Positions 25,001-31,675 of a stretch of DNA of 64,000 nt are shown piece by piece. The stretch's first letter is position 1. Each line of letters opens with the position of its first letter. Under the pieces are notes generated by a model that did no database searches, was not told the DNA's origin, and worked only from the letters and a program-made list of their open reading frames with translations. The translations under genes and the position numbers were made by a program. Source of the DNA: Procambarus clarkii (Eukaryota; Arthropoda; Malacostraca; Decapoda; Cambaridae); NCBI RefSeq assembly GCF_040958095.1, contig NC_091165.1, forward strand, positions 28,142,998 through 28,206,997. The letters run 5' to 3'.

Positions 25001-27573
25001 AGTTATTTAAAAAGAATGATAATTTCTCTGAAATTATAGCAATGGGGTCATGAATAAGGAAACATGAACTTTAAGAGCTGACTAAAAATTCACTGCAAAT
25101 TTCCTGTTAGCTTTAAGATTTGCCTGAAACTCTATGCATGTTACGGTCTTTAAGAGAATGAACCATTTATGTGACATATTGAAAGTTGCAGAATGGCACT
25201 AAAAATTTGTATTGGTGTGGATTTAACAGATAATGTTATAGATGAGAATTTGTTACATGTACCATGAATATAAGTGGTGATATTTCTCTTCGTGGCAATT
25301 TATATGTATTTGGTGAATGGTATTGTATGGTTATGTGACAGTTGAAACTGTAGCGTTTGGGGGTCCATAAACATGCGTTACAAAGCATAACTGATGTAAG
25401 AAAAATTAAATTAATATGTTCTGTGTTACATACATGTTAAGTAAGTAGGAGAAGCCATTTAATTTACAAAGTCATTGAGAATGAATATGATATTAAACAA
25501 TGAAACATACTATACAGTACAGTATTGGAATTTTTTTACGTATCTAGTATTAAATAATACTCTGTGATAAAGATTAAAAAGGATTAACAAATTTCACACT
25601 AGTAATTACTTAGGTTAATGATTCAGTGCTCAATTTGCATAGAAACATTGCTGATAAAAGTGAGAAATTTAAGTGAATTTGCATGCCAATCACTGGATGT
25701 CTAGCAGCCCCATTAAGGACAAGAAACCATATATAGGAAGCTTTAGCTGACGGCTATTTTGAGTTCTCGACTGCATATTTGTAATCTTTGAAAAACCTTG
25801 TACAATATACAGTACAGTACTGTATATCCAATCTGAAATCAGTTACGGCAGTATATAACAAATAATTTCTTCCTCAGTGAATTTGCTACTCCGGATTGTG
25901 ATTTTGGGTGTCTGCATCGTAGTCTTGGGGAGCAGCTCATGTTGCAGCCTCTTGTCTCCTTTACCCGCACTTCTGCTTCTGCCTACACTTGGAAAAATAC
26001 CTTCATTACCAAGGTAAAGTAAGCAAATAATTTATTAATTTTGTTATTACAGTACTGTATTATTGTTACTATTATTATTATTGTTATTAGTACTGTACTG
26101 GGAGCTAGGATCAGAATCTGGCTCTTATGTGGTAAGGAGAGCAGCTTAAATTTTCACAAGTACTGAGTCTGACAGATAGTGCTCTCAAGTATTCTCCTCC
26201 TCCTCTAATGACATATTAAGAAAATATACTTTAAAATTTAAAAATTAGACTTTATTACAGACTTTATATACAAAAACTTAAAAAATTACCTTAAGACTAA
26301 ATCACCAAAAGTTACTACAAGACACTGCTGTGTGCATAATTACTACAATTTTTTTTAGTAATTAATAATGCAAGTTAATATAATTTAAATCTACTTATGA
26401 AAATAACAAATTGAGCAAAAGTTGAGAGGAAGAAAGATACACAAAACAGAAGGTGTATTGGTAGTTTTAAATGTATTACTGTACATTGTTGGTTGTATGA
26501 AAATATACTGTATATCGTACTAGGGTAAGAAACAGAGGATATCTTCTTCAAACCATAACTTGTTTTATGTTAGCTTCTAGGCAGTATATTAATCTACAAG
26601 CCATGAAACATAAAACACATACAACAGTGAGATGATTTTCAGAAATGGAGTAGACTTTTCAATAACAAGCCATCTGTAACAATAACTTTTAAATGATATA
26701 AAATTTCCTGACAGAGCCACCACTGTTAACCTATATATTATAGGCAAATCTGTCATACTTTTATGCACCATACCTAACCCCCAGCCACACTGTCTCAGAA
26801 TCATATGGATATTTATTCATTAAATCCATCCATTAATAAAGCTTTTCTTGTTTAGTGGAAAGGCCTGAAGAGTTCTCTGCCAGCCAGTGTTCACCTGCTG
26901 ACACTGGAGCCTTGGACGGGTGGCTCCCTCTTGCTGCGACTGGAACATATGTACGAGACTCATGAAAGTGCCAGCCTCAGTGATCCTGTTACTGTCAACC
27001 TCCAAGTAAGTTCATGTTCTTATGTATACTGTATTTAAATAAAGTGGCACCGGGACTTACGACTGCCCTTACTAAGGAATTTTTCGAGTTACAACGTAAA
27101 TTTTGTCAGAAAATGCGACTTGACTTACGATCTTTGCCTCGACTAGCGACTTTGTTGATACACGTATGAGTTGACCAATTGCGTGGTTTCTGGTGGCACG
27201 GCCGACCCAGCTGTGGCTCAGTCGAGGCCCCACTGTAAATTTAAATAAAAATTATTACAGTATTATTATTATTATTATTATTATTACTATTATTATTATT
27301 ATTATTATTATTATCTACCACTTTTTTTCCTAGGATCTGCTTGCTGACTGGGAGATTGTGTCTGCTGAAGAAACTACACTTTCTGGAAACCTTCTGAAAA
27401 AAGATGAAAACCGCTTTGAATGGAATGTTAAATCTTCGCACAAATCTAACCGTGTATTATTCGGTCAAAATTATCCGCAGGCACATGGTGGTGAGGATCT
27501 CACTATAACTCTTAATCCCATGGAGATTAAAACTTTCATTATTACAGTGAAGAAGGTTACCTCACTGTTCTAA
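351..27573 (+). CDS. MAN2B1: Lysosomal alpha-mannosidase (GH38), 21 coding exons plus one alternative exon
   Basis: Joining the exons listed below gives about 1018 residues, close to the human enzyme (about 1011), with strong similarity throughout. The enzyme hydrolyses alpha-linked mannose from N-glycans in the lysosome. Seen: N-terminal signal peptide (residues 1-33); zinc motif HTHDDVGW (H54, D56); WQIDPFGHS with nucleophile/zinc ligand D178; acid/base D300 in MTMGEDFNY; zinc histidine H421 in [10 protein letters not shown]-terminal beta domains ending LNPMEIKTF. Residue roles are transferred from known GH38 structures. All junctions have GT..AG and matching phases. Exon 8 exists in two alternative copies; only one can be used per transcript. 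Start chosen as the first ATG before a hydrophobic signal peptide and a clean donor. Symbol follows the human orthologue. Confidence 0.96.
660..740 (+). repeat. Interspersed repeat fragment (ctagttgtgtttgctgg family)
   Basis: Matches the start of the 6315-6690 block and the 62680-62757 copy. Three copies in one window show a dispersed family; class not recognised. Confidence 0.6.
1022..1112 (+). mobile_element. LINE 3' end with (ttcaat)n tail
   Basis: Shares the layout of 31676-31770 and, inverted, 34925-35020: a stretch with gagctacct or like, then caataaactta and a short repeated tail. Read as a 5'-truncated non-LTR retrotransposon. Simple gata/gaga repeats follow at 1130-1240. Confidence 0.55.
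1594..1812 (-). mobile_element. LINE 3' end, minus strand, with (TTTA)n tail
   Basis: An (attt)n run at 1594-1685 abuts a minus-strand copy of the 3' end seen at 54230-54446: aaagccactag, gcgtttcgggca, ccttaatctaacag. The microsatellite is therefore the element's tail rather than an independent repeat. Confidence 0.7.
1813..2840. other. Intron 1 stretch, nothing recognised
   Basis: AT-rich intronic sequence without exon-like ORFs, tRNA-like blocks or clear repeats that I can identify. Confidence 0.5.
2845..3140 (+). repeat. Minisatellite, about 30-bp units (gatgagtatggg)
   Basis: About nine imperfect units of the type 'ctcacaagatgagtatgg' plus 'gatgcactaccg', some lengthened to about 40 bp. 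Related short stretches recur at 23650-23700 and 30040-30060, so the unit is also dispersed. Confidence 0.8.
3625..3727 (+). CDS. MAN2B1: Mannosidase exon 2: zinc-binding motif
   Basis: Follows acceptor gttttcag; encodes residues 36-69 including [18 protein letters not shown], the first zinc-binding motif of GH38. Donor gtaagt, phase 1. Confidence 0.95.
3993..4085 (+). mobile_element. tRNA-derived SINE fragment in intron 2
   Basis: A-box-like 'tggtgcagtcgactagagcg' and B-box-like 'gttcgaacccc' are spaced as in a tRNA gene. A T-run precedes it. Read as SINE, not a functional tRNA. Confidence 0.55.
4281..4663 (+). repeat. 43-bp minisatellite repeating the intron 2/exon 3 splice acceptor nine times
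   Basis: Copies start at 4281, 4321, 4364, 4407, 4450, 4493, 4536, 4579 and 4622 (first spacing 40, the rest 43). Each holds a 16-nt tract 'tttctgttccttccag' followed by about 27 nt of exon-like sequence 'caaagaatgacattcagagg' and on to gcgggt. Only the last copy continues into exon 3. The exon-like part encodes KNDIQRAG, conserved with the human protein, so the array arose by duplication across an intron-exon border. Confidence 0.95.
4638..4795 (+). CDS. MAN2B1: Mannosidase exon 3
   Basis: Uses the last of nine tandem acceptors; residues 70-122, including [13 protein letters not shown]. The upstream acceptors each lead to an early stop, so 4638 is the productive start. Phase 1 in, phase 0 out (donor gtaaac). 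Confidence 0.93.
5093..5197. mobile_element. Near-perfect foldback, about 48-bp arms (MITE-like)
   Basis: Left arm 'tacgatagtggaaaacccc' pairs with right arm 'ggggttttccactatcgta'. The arms run about 48-49 bp with one 1-base length difference and a loop of about 8 bases. The outermost bases are TA on both sides, compatible with a Tc1/mariner-type TA duplication. Confidence 0.7.
5560..6310. repeat. 37-bp minisatellite with degenerate flanks
   Basis: The core at 5675-6100 has about eleven copies of a 37-bp unit containing 'gatgtgacgtggacattgg' and 'catgtatgctctaggg'. Flanks hold shorter degenerate gatgttggagaggatgtgg-type units. ORFs on both strands here result from the repeat. Confidence 0.9.
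6315..6690 (+). repeat. Interspersed repeat, longest copy of the ctagttgtg family
   Basis: Starts like the copies at 660-740 and 62680-62757 and runs about 370 bp to the flanking minisatellite-like sequence. No coding potential recognised; may be the 3' part of a larger retroelement. Confidence 0.55.
7017..7090. repeat. (AAT)n microsatellite
   Basis: About 24 AAT units. A LINE-tail origin is possible, but neighbouring 3'-end sequence is not clear here. Confidence 0.9.
7305..7414 (+). CDS. MAN2B1: Mannosidase exon 4
   Basis: After acceptor ttctgcag; encodes [20 protein letters not shown] and on to DQMTLGL, conserved in GH38. Donor gtacgt, phase 2. Confidence 0.95.
8104..8190 (-). mobile_element. 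tRNA-derived SINE fragment
   Basis: On the minus strand: 'agcccagtcgataaagctta' (A-box-like) and 'ggttcaagaccc' (B-box-like) at tRNA spacing. Confidence 0.5.
8250..8331 (+). CDS. MAN2B1: Mannosidase exon 5: nucleophile
   Basis: Encodes [20 protein letters not shown] and FGHSREQ. D178 of IDPFGHS is the family's catalytic nucleophile and zinc ligand. Acceptor cccttag, donor gttaga. Confidence 0.95.
8653..8776 (+). CDS. MAN2B1: Mannosidase exon 6
   Basis: Encodes [20 protein letters not shown] and continues to WQGSQNL. Acceptor ctgcag, donor gtatgt, phase 1. Confidence 0.95.
9311..9447 (+). CDS. MAN2B1: Mannosidase exon 7
   Basis: Encodes [20 protein letters not shown] and on to DYNVNEK. Acceptor ctaaag at 9309-9310, chosen because it gives the spacing I recall for the insect enzyme between WxGS and LFTG. 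An in-frame alternative acceptor lies at 9264-9265. Donor gtaaac. Confidence 0.85.
9945..10295 (+). mobile_element. LINE fragment, C-terminal ORF2 remnant
   Basis: Translation in pieces resembles the end of a non-LTR retrotransposon ORF2: [15 protein letters not shown], then RCFFTHRVI, then the 'ctggcttcct..ggccactagagagat' end block. The same family recurs at 18765-19075 and 54735-55015. Degenerate, with several frame interruptions. Confidence 0.6.
10300..11084. other. Intron 7 stretch, nothing recognised
   Basis: AT-rich; holds only short att/taa runs (10350-10375, 10860-10880). No exon or repeat family identified. Confidence 0.5.
11085..11160 (+). repeat. Two-hairpin repeat, copy 1
   Basis: 'gctacttgg' pairs with 'ccaagtagc'; next, 'gggctatggtgagccc' forms a second hairpin. 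Same plan as copies at 31220, 33881, 35703 and 55608. Confidence 0.6.
11790..11923 (+). CDS. MAN2B1: Mannosidase exon 8a: acid/base catalyst, alternative copy 1
   Basis: 134 nt, phase 0 to 2, encoding [30 protein letters not shown] and on to NLDKLIR. D300 of GEDFNY aligns with the GH38 acid/base Asp. About 30 of 45 residues match exon 8b. Acceptor ttcgccag, donor gtagga. Confidence 0.93.
12330..12531. mobile_element. Foldback MITE, about 92-bp arms
   Basis: Left arm with 'ctgaaatcagataatttta' and right arm with 'aaattatctgatttcag' are inverted copies (roughly 85 % identity by eye) out to 'acatgaaaaaaa' and 'ttttttttcatgt'; spacer about 18 bases. No ORF. Lies between the two alternative exons 8a and 8b. 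Confidence 0.75.
12540..13844. other. Intron between exons 8a and 8b, nothing recognised
   Basis: No exon-like or tRNA-like sequence and no clear tandem repeat seen; AT-rich. Confidence 0.45.
13845..13960 (+). mobile_element. LINE 3' end
   Basis: 'ctgcccaaaacgctatgcg', 'ttactggctttgcaagaatg', 'cccactgtacctttttgt' and an aat-rich tail match the 54230-54446 element end. Confidence 0.7.
14385..14640 (+). mobile_element. tRNA-derived SINE with a LINE-like 3' tail
   Basis: A box in 'ggtgtagtggtaagacact', B box 'gggttcgtatcc', then a tRNA-unrelated body, and a tail 'cctgcccaaaacgctacgtg' matching the LINE 3' ends at 13845 and 54250. Ends in an A-rich run. A complete SINE by layout. Confidence 0.85.
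15205..15338 (+). CDS. MAN2B1: Mannosidase exon 8b: acid/base catalyst, alternative copy 2
   Basis: 134 nt, phase 0 to 2, encoding [30 protein letters not shown] and on to NLDKLIR. It keeps the catalytic Asp but has Met before it where exon 8a has Glu, and His and Leu where 8a has Asn and Gln. Acceptor gattcttag, donor gtatgt. Splicing 8a directly to 8b shifts the frame, so the two look mutually exclusive. Confidence 0.92.
15533..15650 (+). mobile_element. SINE fragment, degenerate
   Basis: B-box-like 'ggttcaatttccagg' followed by 'actgggcacatttcctttt', as in the decapod-type SINE bodies at 55080 and 55450. Confidence 0.4.
15815..15870 (-). mobile_element. LINE 3' end, short minus-strand fragment
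   Basis: 'acattcttgtaaagccacta' and 'catttctggcaag' match the family end seen at 29505-29550. Confidence 0.5.
16532..16751 (+). CDS. MAN2B1: Mannosidase exon 9
   Basis: Encodes [20 protein letters not shown], then [20 protein letters not shown] and NNFLQ, matching human YSTPACYL and DDFFPYADG. Acceptor attctcag, donor gtaaag, phase 0. Confidence 0.96.
17216..17362 (+). repeat. 41-bp minisatellite, about 3.5 copies
   Basis: Unit contains 'atcaaagttctgatgctgtc' then aaagttcctgatgctgatgct; itself built from a shorter caaagttc-tgatgct module. Confidence 0.9.
17653..17846 (+). CDS. MAN2B1: Mannosidase exon 10: zinc histidine
   Basis: Encodes [21 protein letters not shown]421 is the family's last zinc ligand. 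Acceptor tctccag, donor gtgagc, phase 2. Confidence 0.96.
18498..18700 (+). CDS. MAN2B1: Mannosidase exon 11
   Basis: Encodes [20 protein letters not shown], then [20 protein letters not shown]. Matches human FCQQLNISICPLS and VYNPLGR. Acceptor atttcag, donor gtaagc, phase 1. Confidence 0.94.
18765..19075 (+). mobile_element. LINE ORF2 C-terminal remnants, at least two overlapping copies
   Basis: 'ggaactgactacctactgaa' and 'actgtgctggatttcaaaac' translate like the LINE end [15 protein letters not shown]; the 'ggcttcctgtcctcatcgag' end block appears repeatedly. Contains a G run at 18928-18938. Confidence 0.6.
19379..19605 (+). CDS. MAN2B1: Mannosidase exon 12
   Basis: Encodes [20 protein letters not shown] and [15 protein letters not shown], matching human LPALGFSTY region. 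Acceptor ttgacag, donor gtgaga, phase 0. Confidence 0.92.
19967..20050 (+). CDS. MAN2B1: Mannosidase exon 13
   Basis: 28 codons, [20 protein letters not shown] then SDGIKNIL; corresponds to human ATFDPDTGLLMEIMNM. Acceptor tttcttag, donor gtaatg. Confidence 0.9.
20051..20404. other. Intron 13 stretch, nothing recognised
   Basis: AT-rich, several 'acagtac'/'tactgta' motifs, no other structure seen. Confidence 0.4.
20405..20560 (+). repeat. Interspersed repeat (catccatcagtctcaggaga family), copy 1
   Basis: About 130 bp shared with 63195-63330: 'gtagtaggcatccatcagtc', 'tggcctcaccagggc' and 'gagaagctgttac'. Both copies are preceded by short (ata/tag)n runs. Confidence 0.75.
21000..21710 (-). 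mobile_element. LINE, 3' portion on minus strand (RT C-terminal region plus 3' end)
   Basis: Minus-strand translation at about 21450-21690 shows [20 protein letters not shown] and [20 protein letters not shown], also found on the + strand at 53850-53950. The 3' end with 'gcccgaaacgcattgcgtaa' and an aataaa-rich tail lies at 21000-21140. Confidence 0.75.
22020..22255 (-). mobile_element. tRNA-derived SINE, minus strand
   Basis: Minus-strand B box 'gggttcgatccctgg', body 'taggtacctgggagttagac' and tail 'gctaagccccgaaatcatct'. Same family as 33935-34175. Confidence 0.85.
22344..22488 (+). CDS. MAN2B1: Mannosidase exon 14
   Basis: Encodes [20 protein letters not shown] then [11 protein letters not shown], matching human [20 protein letters not shown]. 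Acceptor tgtgtag, donor gtcggt, phase 1. Confidence 0.96.
22615..22710 (-). mobile_element. tRNA-derived SINE head, minus strand
   Basis: Minus-strand 'tcgtagctcagtcgattaag' (A box) and 'gcaggttcaaatcctcgtca' (B box). Looks like a full tRNA-like head; flanked by non-tRNA sequence. Confidence 0.65.
22711..23498. other. Intron 14 stretch, nothing recognised
   Basis: No exon, tRNA-like block or clear repeat identified. Confidence 0.4.
23499..23616 (+). CDS. MAN2B1: Mannosidase exon 15
   Basis: Encodes [20 protein letters not shown] then [18 protein letters not shown]; matches human [20 protein letters not shown]. Acceptor gttctcag, donor gtaagt, phase 2. Confidence 0.95.
23882..23982 (+). CDS. 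MAN2B1: Mannosidase exon 16
   Basis: Encodes [20 protein letters not shown] then [13 protein letters not shown]; matches human [15 protein letters not shown]. Acceptor cctgacag, donor gtaaga, phase 1. Confidence 0.95.
24377..24513 (+). CDS. MAN2B1: Mannosidase exon 17
   Basis: Encodes [20 protein letters not shown] then YPVNSRLLL and AAILTDRSQ; matches human [20 protein letters not shown]. Acceptor attgtcag, donor gtgagt. Confidence 0.96.
24753..24901 (+). CDS. MAN2B1: Mannosidase exon 18
   Basis: Encodes [20 protein letters not shown] then [12 protein letters not shown]; matches human [19 protein letters not shown]. Acceptor atgacag, donor gtaagt, phase 2. Confidence 0.96.
24930..25860. 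other. Intron 18, nothing recognised
   Basis: AT-rich; no exon or repeat family identified apart from a (gaaa)n-like run near 24967. Confidence 0.4.
25878..26013 (+). CDS. MAN2B1: Mannosidase exon 19
   Basis: Encodes [20 protein letters not shown] then LMLQPLVSF, aligning with human AEQEVLAPQVVLAP region; less conserved. Acceptor tcctcag, donor gtaaag. Confidence 0.9.
26014..26855. other. Intron 19, nothing recognised
   Basis: AT-rich with short att runs near 26065-26090; no exon seen. Confidence 0.4.
26856..27005 (+). CDS. MAN2B1: Mannosidase exon 20
   Basis: Encodes [20 protein letters not shown] then [10 protein letters not shown]; matches human [20 protein letters not shown] and LLRLEHQF. 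Acceptor tgtttag, donor gtaagt. Confidence 0.96.
27045..27236. mobile_element. pogo/Tigger-like MITE in intron 20
   Basis: Left 'agtggcaccgggacttacga' and right 'gtcgaggccccactgta' form degenerate inverted ends. 'gacttacgac' and 'gacttgacttacgatc' inside recall Tigger/pogo termini. Short 'atttaaataaa' runs sit at both flanks. Confidence 0.45.
27255..27315. repeat. (ATT)n microsatellite
   Basis: About 18 ATT units just before exon 21's pyrimidine tract. Confidence 0.9.
27334..27573 (+). CDS. MAN2B1: Mannosidase exon 21, C-terminus
   Basis: Encodes [20 protein letters not shown] and ends [20 protein letters not shown] plus LF, then TAA. Human ends NITLEPMEIRTFLASVQW, so the terminus is intact. 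Confidence 0.96.
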   Translation, partial: DLLADWEIVSAEETTLSGNLLKKDENRFEWNVKSSHKSNRVLFGQNYPQAHGGEDLTITLNPMEIKTFIITVKKVTSLF

Positions 27574-27770
27574 CACACTAACTCAAAGGCCACTTCAGAC
27601 TTCTAGTGTCATCTAATGTCCTTTACTTTCACACATTACTAATGCCACTTCTTTTGTTGGTACACACTGCTGGCATGCTCAATTTCTAGTTCCATTTTAC
27701 ATTATTAGTGTCAGTTTATACTATCAGTAACATCCCATACTGTTCATTATTGGAGTGCACAATTCTCTTA

Positions 27771-27874
27771 CCAATGGGGCACCAATATGCATAATTCAAC
27801 ATTGATAATGTTGATCCAACATTGATAACATTGATTTAATGTTGAATTAACTCTTGGATATTGTGCCCACTGGG
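27771..27874. mobile_element. Short MITE in the 3' UTR
   Basis: Ends 'ccaatggggcaccaatat' and 'atattgtgcccactggg' are inverted relatives. The core alternates 'caacattgataatgttga' and 'ttgataacattga' type inverted units. Confidence 0.6.
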
Positions 27875-28284
27875 CAGGTAGTGCATAAACACAATGAAAC
27901 AGTCAGTAGTTAACACAGTGAAACAGTCCTTGCTGTCTTAACACATGGGCACACTAGGCAGTTACCCAGGGGGTCCCACAATTCTAGGGGCCCCATGTTG
28001 CTCTATTGTTCATAATTCTTTTGGTAGCGTGAATAATTACTTGACCTCCCATTGGAAAGGCTTGGGATTCAAATCCATTTTATAAATATATTTATAATAC
28101 AAATATTTTGTGCATAACTAATTAAAGGTAACCCTGCACTTTAGCAGACGGTGGTAAGAACTGTAACTATCAAAAGAAGGCACCAAGCCGGCTATGTAGC
28201 ACCAGCACAGCTGATGGTGGTGTGAGTGTGGGTCTGGTATCTCAGTGTGATCACTTTACCCTGAGGATGGGCTGCACTCTTCAC

Positions 28285-28490
28285 ACATAGTATAACTTCA
28301 CACATGATATAACTCTTCACACACAGTATAACTCTTCACACACAGTATAACTCTTCACACATAGTAAAACTCTTCATATATAGTATAATTTCACATCAGT
28401 ATAACTTCACACACAGTATCACTTTTGACACATTATAATTTTGCACAGTATAACTCTTCACATACAGTATAAATATTCACACATAGTATA
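28285..28490 (+). repeat. About 20-bp tandem repeat (agtataactcttcacacac)
   Basis: Nine or ten imperfect units, some shortened. Confidence 0.85.
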
Positions 28491-28876
28491 AAAAGCCCTC
28501 TACATTTTATATCATTATACATATAGTAACTTTGTAACATAAGTTATGGATTACTGTAAATTTGTATTAAGCAATTAATTTGATTATATCTGCATTCATT
28601 TTGATTTAATGATGCTCTTCAAAAAGCTGCGGTTACTCTGTGGAGCCACACAACTCCTTGAAAGAAAAACATGCTCATTATAATACATACACAGTAACAC
28701 GTCCAGTTATATATGTATCGTAATGTATTTCTGAGAAAACTGCATAATTATTGTAATGAATTTAATCTTACATTGTGCTATTTAGTTTTGCTGTCTGTTG
28801 GTGATTATTAATTAATTATGGGCAATGTTTTGATGGTGCAGCATGTTTTAGTTTTAATTTTGTTTGGAGGGGAGTT

Positions 28877-28882
28877 AATAAA
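28877..28882 (+). terminator. Candidate polyadenylation signal, mannosidase
   Basis: AATAAA 1.3 kb after the stop codon, followed by a T-rich stretch at 28900-28912. Confidence 0.5.
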
Positions 28883-28904
28883 ATCTGAACTGTAACCATA
28901 GTTT

Positions 28905-28985
28905 TATTTTACCTGAATGGTACCTGAGGGCCGCTATATCTCTAGTGGCCTTGATGAGGACAGGAAGCCGGCAGTCTTGTCTTTT
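28905..28985 (-). mobile_element. LINE end block, minus strand
   Basis: Reverse complement of the 'cttcctgtcctcatc..ggccactagagata..cctcaggta' block seen at 45225 and 54955. Confidence 0.6.
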
Positions 28986-29400
28986 CATTACATACTGGAC
29001 ACCACTCTTTACATGTATAGTGAATGAAATAATGCAACTTCAAGCAGACTCCACAGTTTTCGTATTTAATACCTATAGTGATTATTGCAATTAGTACCTT
29101 CCTTTACCTCATCTTTCTCATATCTTTCAGTTATTTATTTTCTTGCCCATATTCTTCATAATCTACTTCCCCTTTCTCATGAGTTCTCTTTTCCCCACTC
29201 TCCTAATAAGTTTAGTAGGTAGTAGATGCGGGTGATTATAATCTTTCCACCGCTGCCCCCTGGATGTGGGGGAAAGGGTAGGGGTGGAAGGTGTGGTGGT
29301 GTGCATGATAAGCAATTCAAATTATGAAAATATGAAAGTTGTAAACATGAGTTGCTCAGCTTAAAGACTGTATGTGTGATTGTTATTGAACCTATTGTAG
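28986..29400. other. Intergenic, nothing recognised
   Basis: No ORF, tRNA-like or repeat structure identified. Confidence 0.4.
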
Positions 29401-29437
<37 letters not shown>

Positions 29438-29950
29438 TTATTTACAAGAAGGTACAATGGGTTGGTCAAATTACATTTGAGTGATATTATTACATTCTTG
29501 CAAAGCCACTAACATGCATAACATTTTGGGCATGTCCTTAATCTAACATATCAGGTAAGGTGAAAAAGTACATTGTAGAAAGGTTTTATATGCTGCCAAG
29601 ATGCTGCCCTGTGGCACCCCTTACTGTCAATGGTAGAGTGGGGGAGGCTATGCTATTGATGGTTACATATTTGTGTCTATTACTGAGAATAGGAACGAAT
29701 ATAGTCTAGGGCAAGGCCTCTGATACCATAGTAGTGAAGTTTAAGTAAGAGGTAGTTATAGTTTACCGTATCAAAGGCCTTTCTCAGGTCAATGAATTGG
29801 CCAATTGGGAACTCATTTTGTCAAGGGCCGTGTATATTATATTAAGCAAACTAATAATGGCATCATTGTACTCTTTTGGGAGCGGAAGCCAAACTGGCAG
29901 GGAGTTAATATGTTGAGTTTGCATTGCATATTCAATGAACTGTAACTAGC
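29400..29950 (-). mobile_element. LINE fragment with reverse transcriptase remnant, minus strand
   Basis: Minus strand encodes DLRKAFDTVNYNYLLLKLHY and YGIRGLALDYI, then RGVPQGSIL, the RT block typical of CR1/Jockey/I-group LINEs. The 3' end at 29430-29560 carries the aaagccacta and ttttgggcatgtccttaatc family end and an (ATA)n tail at 29403-29436. The middle is shortened: only about 90 bp separate PQGS from the 3' end block. Confidence 0.8.
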
Positions 29951-30329
29951 CTACCACAGCCGTAGCTTACTTATCTAAATGGATTTTGAGGGTCCGTTCA
30001 TGAGCTCATCATGTCTCACCTTTTTCCAGTACCGCCCACGGTCGTATGAGTATGGGGTGAATAATCAATTAACACCCTCCCATTCCCTCTCCTTCTCTCA
30101 TAATTATCTCTCCTCCCCCGAATTCTTTCTCTCCTCACTTTCTTTTTCCCGCACTTTCTCTCTCTGTTTCCCTGCTCATTGTTCACTTCCCGTCATAATC
30201 GCGACCACGCCCCGCCAATTGTCTCGGGTCCGGCCAGCTAGCGGGCCTCGCTCGCTGGAATATTCAGCCAGAGATCAAAGGTCAAGCGCCATGCAAGTTC
30301 GTTCATCTCCATAGCTGGTTAAAGAACGA

Positions 30330-30678
30330 ATATCGGGGTGTAGTTGAACATGGGCATTCAAAATGGGGTGTAGTGTGTACCTGGGGCACTCATAATAGTG
30401 TGTACTTGGACACATACTGGAGTGTAAGGTGTGTCTGGACACTAATACTGGAGTATACTGTATGTGAACACTCGTATTGGGGGTGTAAGGTGTAACGTGG
30501 CATTCGTACTGGATTGTACCTGTACCCAAATACTTTTAGGGTGTACCTGGTCACTCATGTACAAGGGTGTACCTAGGCATATGTCCGAAACGCCACGCTT
30601 AACTAGTGAGTTTATAATATACAAATTATGACCTACTATGTAATCTTTGTAATCTGGTTCCCTATTTGTTATAAATAA

Positions 30679-30720
<42 letters not shown>

Positions 30721-30860
30721 GACCTGGGTACTCATACTGGTGTGTATTGTGTACCTAGACACTCATTTTGGGACGTAGTGTGTATCCTGTTCACATAACG
30801 GGGTGTAGTATGTGCCTAGACTCGCGAATGTGTTGGGAGTAGCCAGTGGTGTACCCACCC
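30330..30860. repeat. Degenerate minisatellite (actcatactggggtgta type) with a LINE tail inside
   Basis: About 30-bp imperfect units of the form cactcatactgg-gtgta-gtgtacctgg. At 30575-30720 it is interrupted by a + strand LINE 3' end ('gtccgaaacgccacgctt', 'actagtgagtttata') with an (ATT)n tail. Confidence 0.65.
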
Positions 30861-31219
30861 TAATATGCTGAGGTTTACGGTGTGTTAGATCTATTAAGTA
30901 TTAGCTGGTAGAGAGAGAGAGACAATACCCTATGATAGTTTTCCAGAAGCTAGGAATATTTACCAGGTTTATGTGACAATAGGTTGTAATTTGCTGCTGA
31001 GAAAACTCTGGGGACGAAGGTAACTAGACAGTATGATATAACTTCTGGGTCATGTATATGGATGAATAGCAATAAATTGTATTCGGTTATAAAGGTTTAC
31101 ATTTTAGGGGGGAAGTCTGATTCTTCAGTAGCCATGAAGAGCCACATACTAACCCTAGCAAGCAATGCCATAATATATGCATCTAAGAAGCTTATGGCAT
31201 CTCTTACGTGCCCACCAAC

Positions 31220-31282
31220 AGTGGTTGCAAAAAAGCTACTCGGAACAAGTTCCAAGTAGCACGGGCTATGGTGAGCCCGTAA
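31220..31282 (+). repeat. Two-hairpin repeat, copy 2
   Basis: 'gctactcggaac' / 'gttccaagtagc' (one mismatch) followed by a perfect 'acgggc' tatggtga 'gcccgt' hairpin. Confidence 0.65.
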
Positions 31283-31285
31283 AGA

Positions 31286-31635
31286 GGAGCTGTCTTTGTC
31301 ACGACACTTGAAGGAGGAGCCGTCTTTGTCATGCCACCTGAAGGAGGAGTCGTTTGTCACGTCGCCTGGGAGATGTATCGTCTTTGTCACGTCTCCTGTG
31401 AGGGAGGAGCCAAATTTATCACGTCTCCTGTGAGGGAGGAGCCATCTTTGTCACGCCACCTATGAGGGAGGAGCCAAATTTATCACGTCTCCTGTGAGGG
31501 AGGAGCCATCTTTGTCACGCCACCTATGAGGGAGGAGCCAAATTTATCACGTCGCCTGTGAGGGAGGAGCCATCTTTGTCACGCCACCTATGAGGGAGGA
31601 GCCGACTTTATCACGTCGCCTGCGAGGTAAGAGCC
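31286..31635 (+). repeat. 32-bp minisatellite with an A/B alternating pattern
   Basis: About eleven units. From about 31388, units containing 'ggagccaaatttatcacgtc' alternate with units containing 'ggagccatctttgtcacgcc', so a 64-bp dimer has been amplified. Confidence 0.85.
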
Positions 31636-31675
31636 CGGTGACCTTAAGAATTACTGCTTGCTGTTGATTACCTGC

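Larger units (their letters stand above)
27574..28900 (+). other. 3' UTR of the mannosidase gene
   Basis: No further ORF. Contains a small MITE (27771-27874) and a 20-bp tandem repeat (28285-28490). The first good AATAAA is at 28877-28882, giving a 3' UTR of about 1.3 kb if it is used. Confidence 0.55.
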
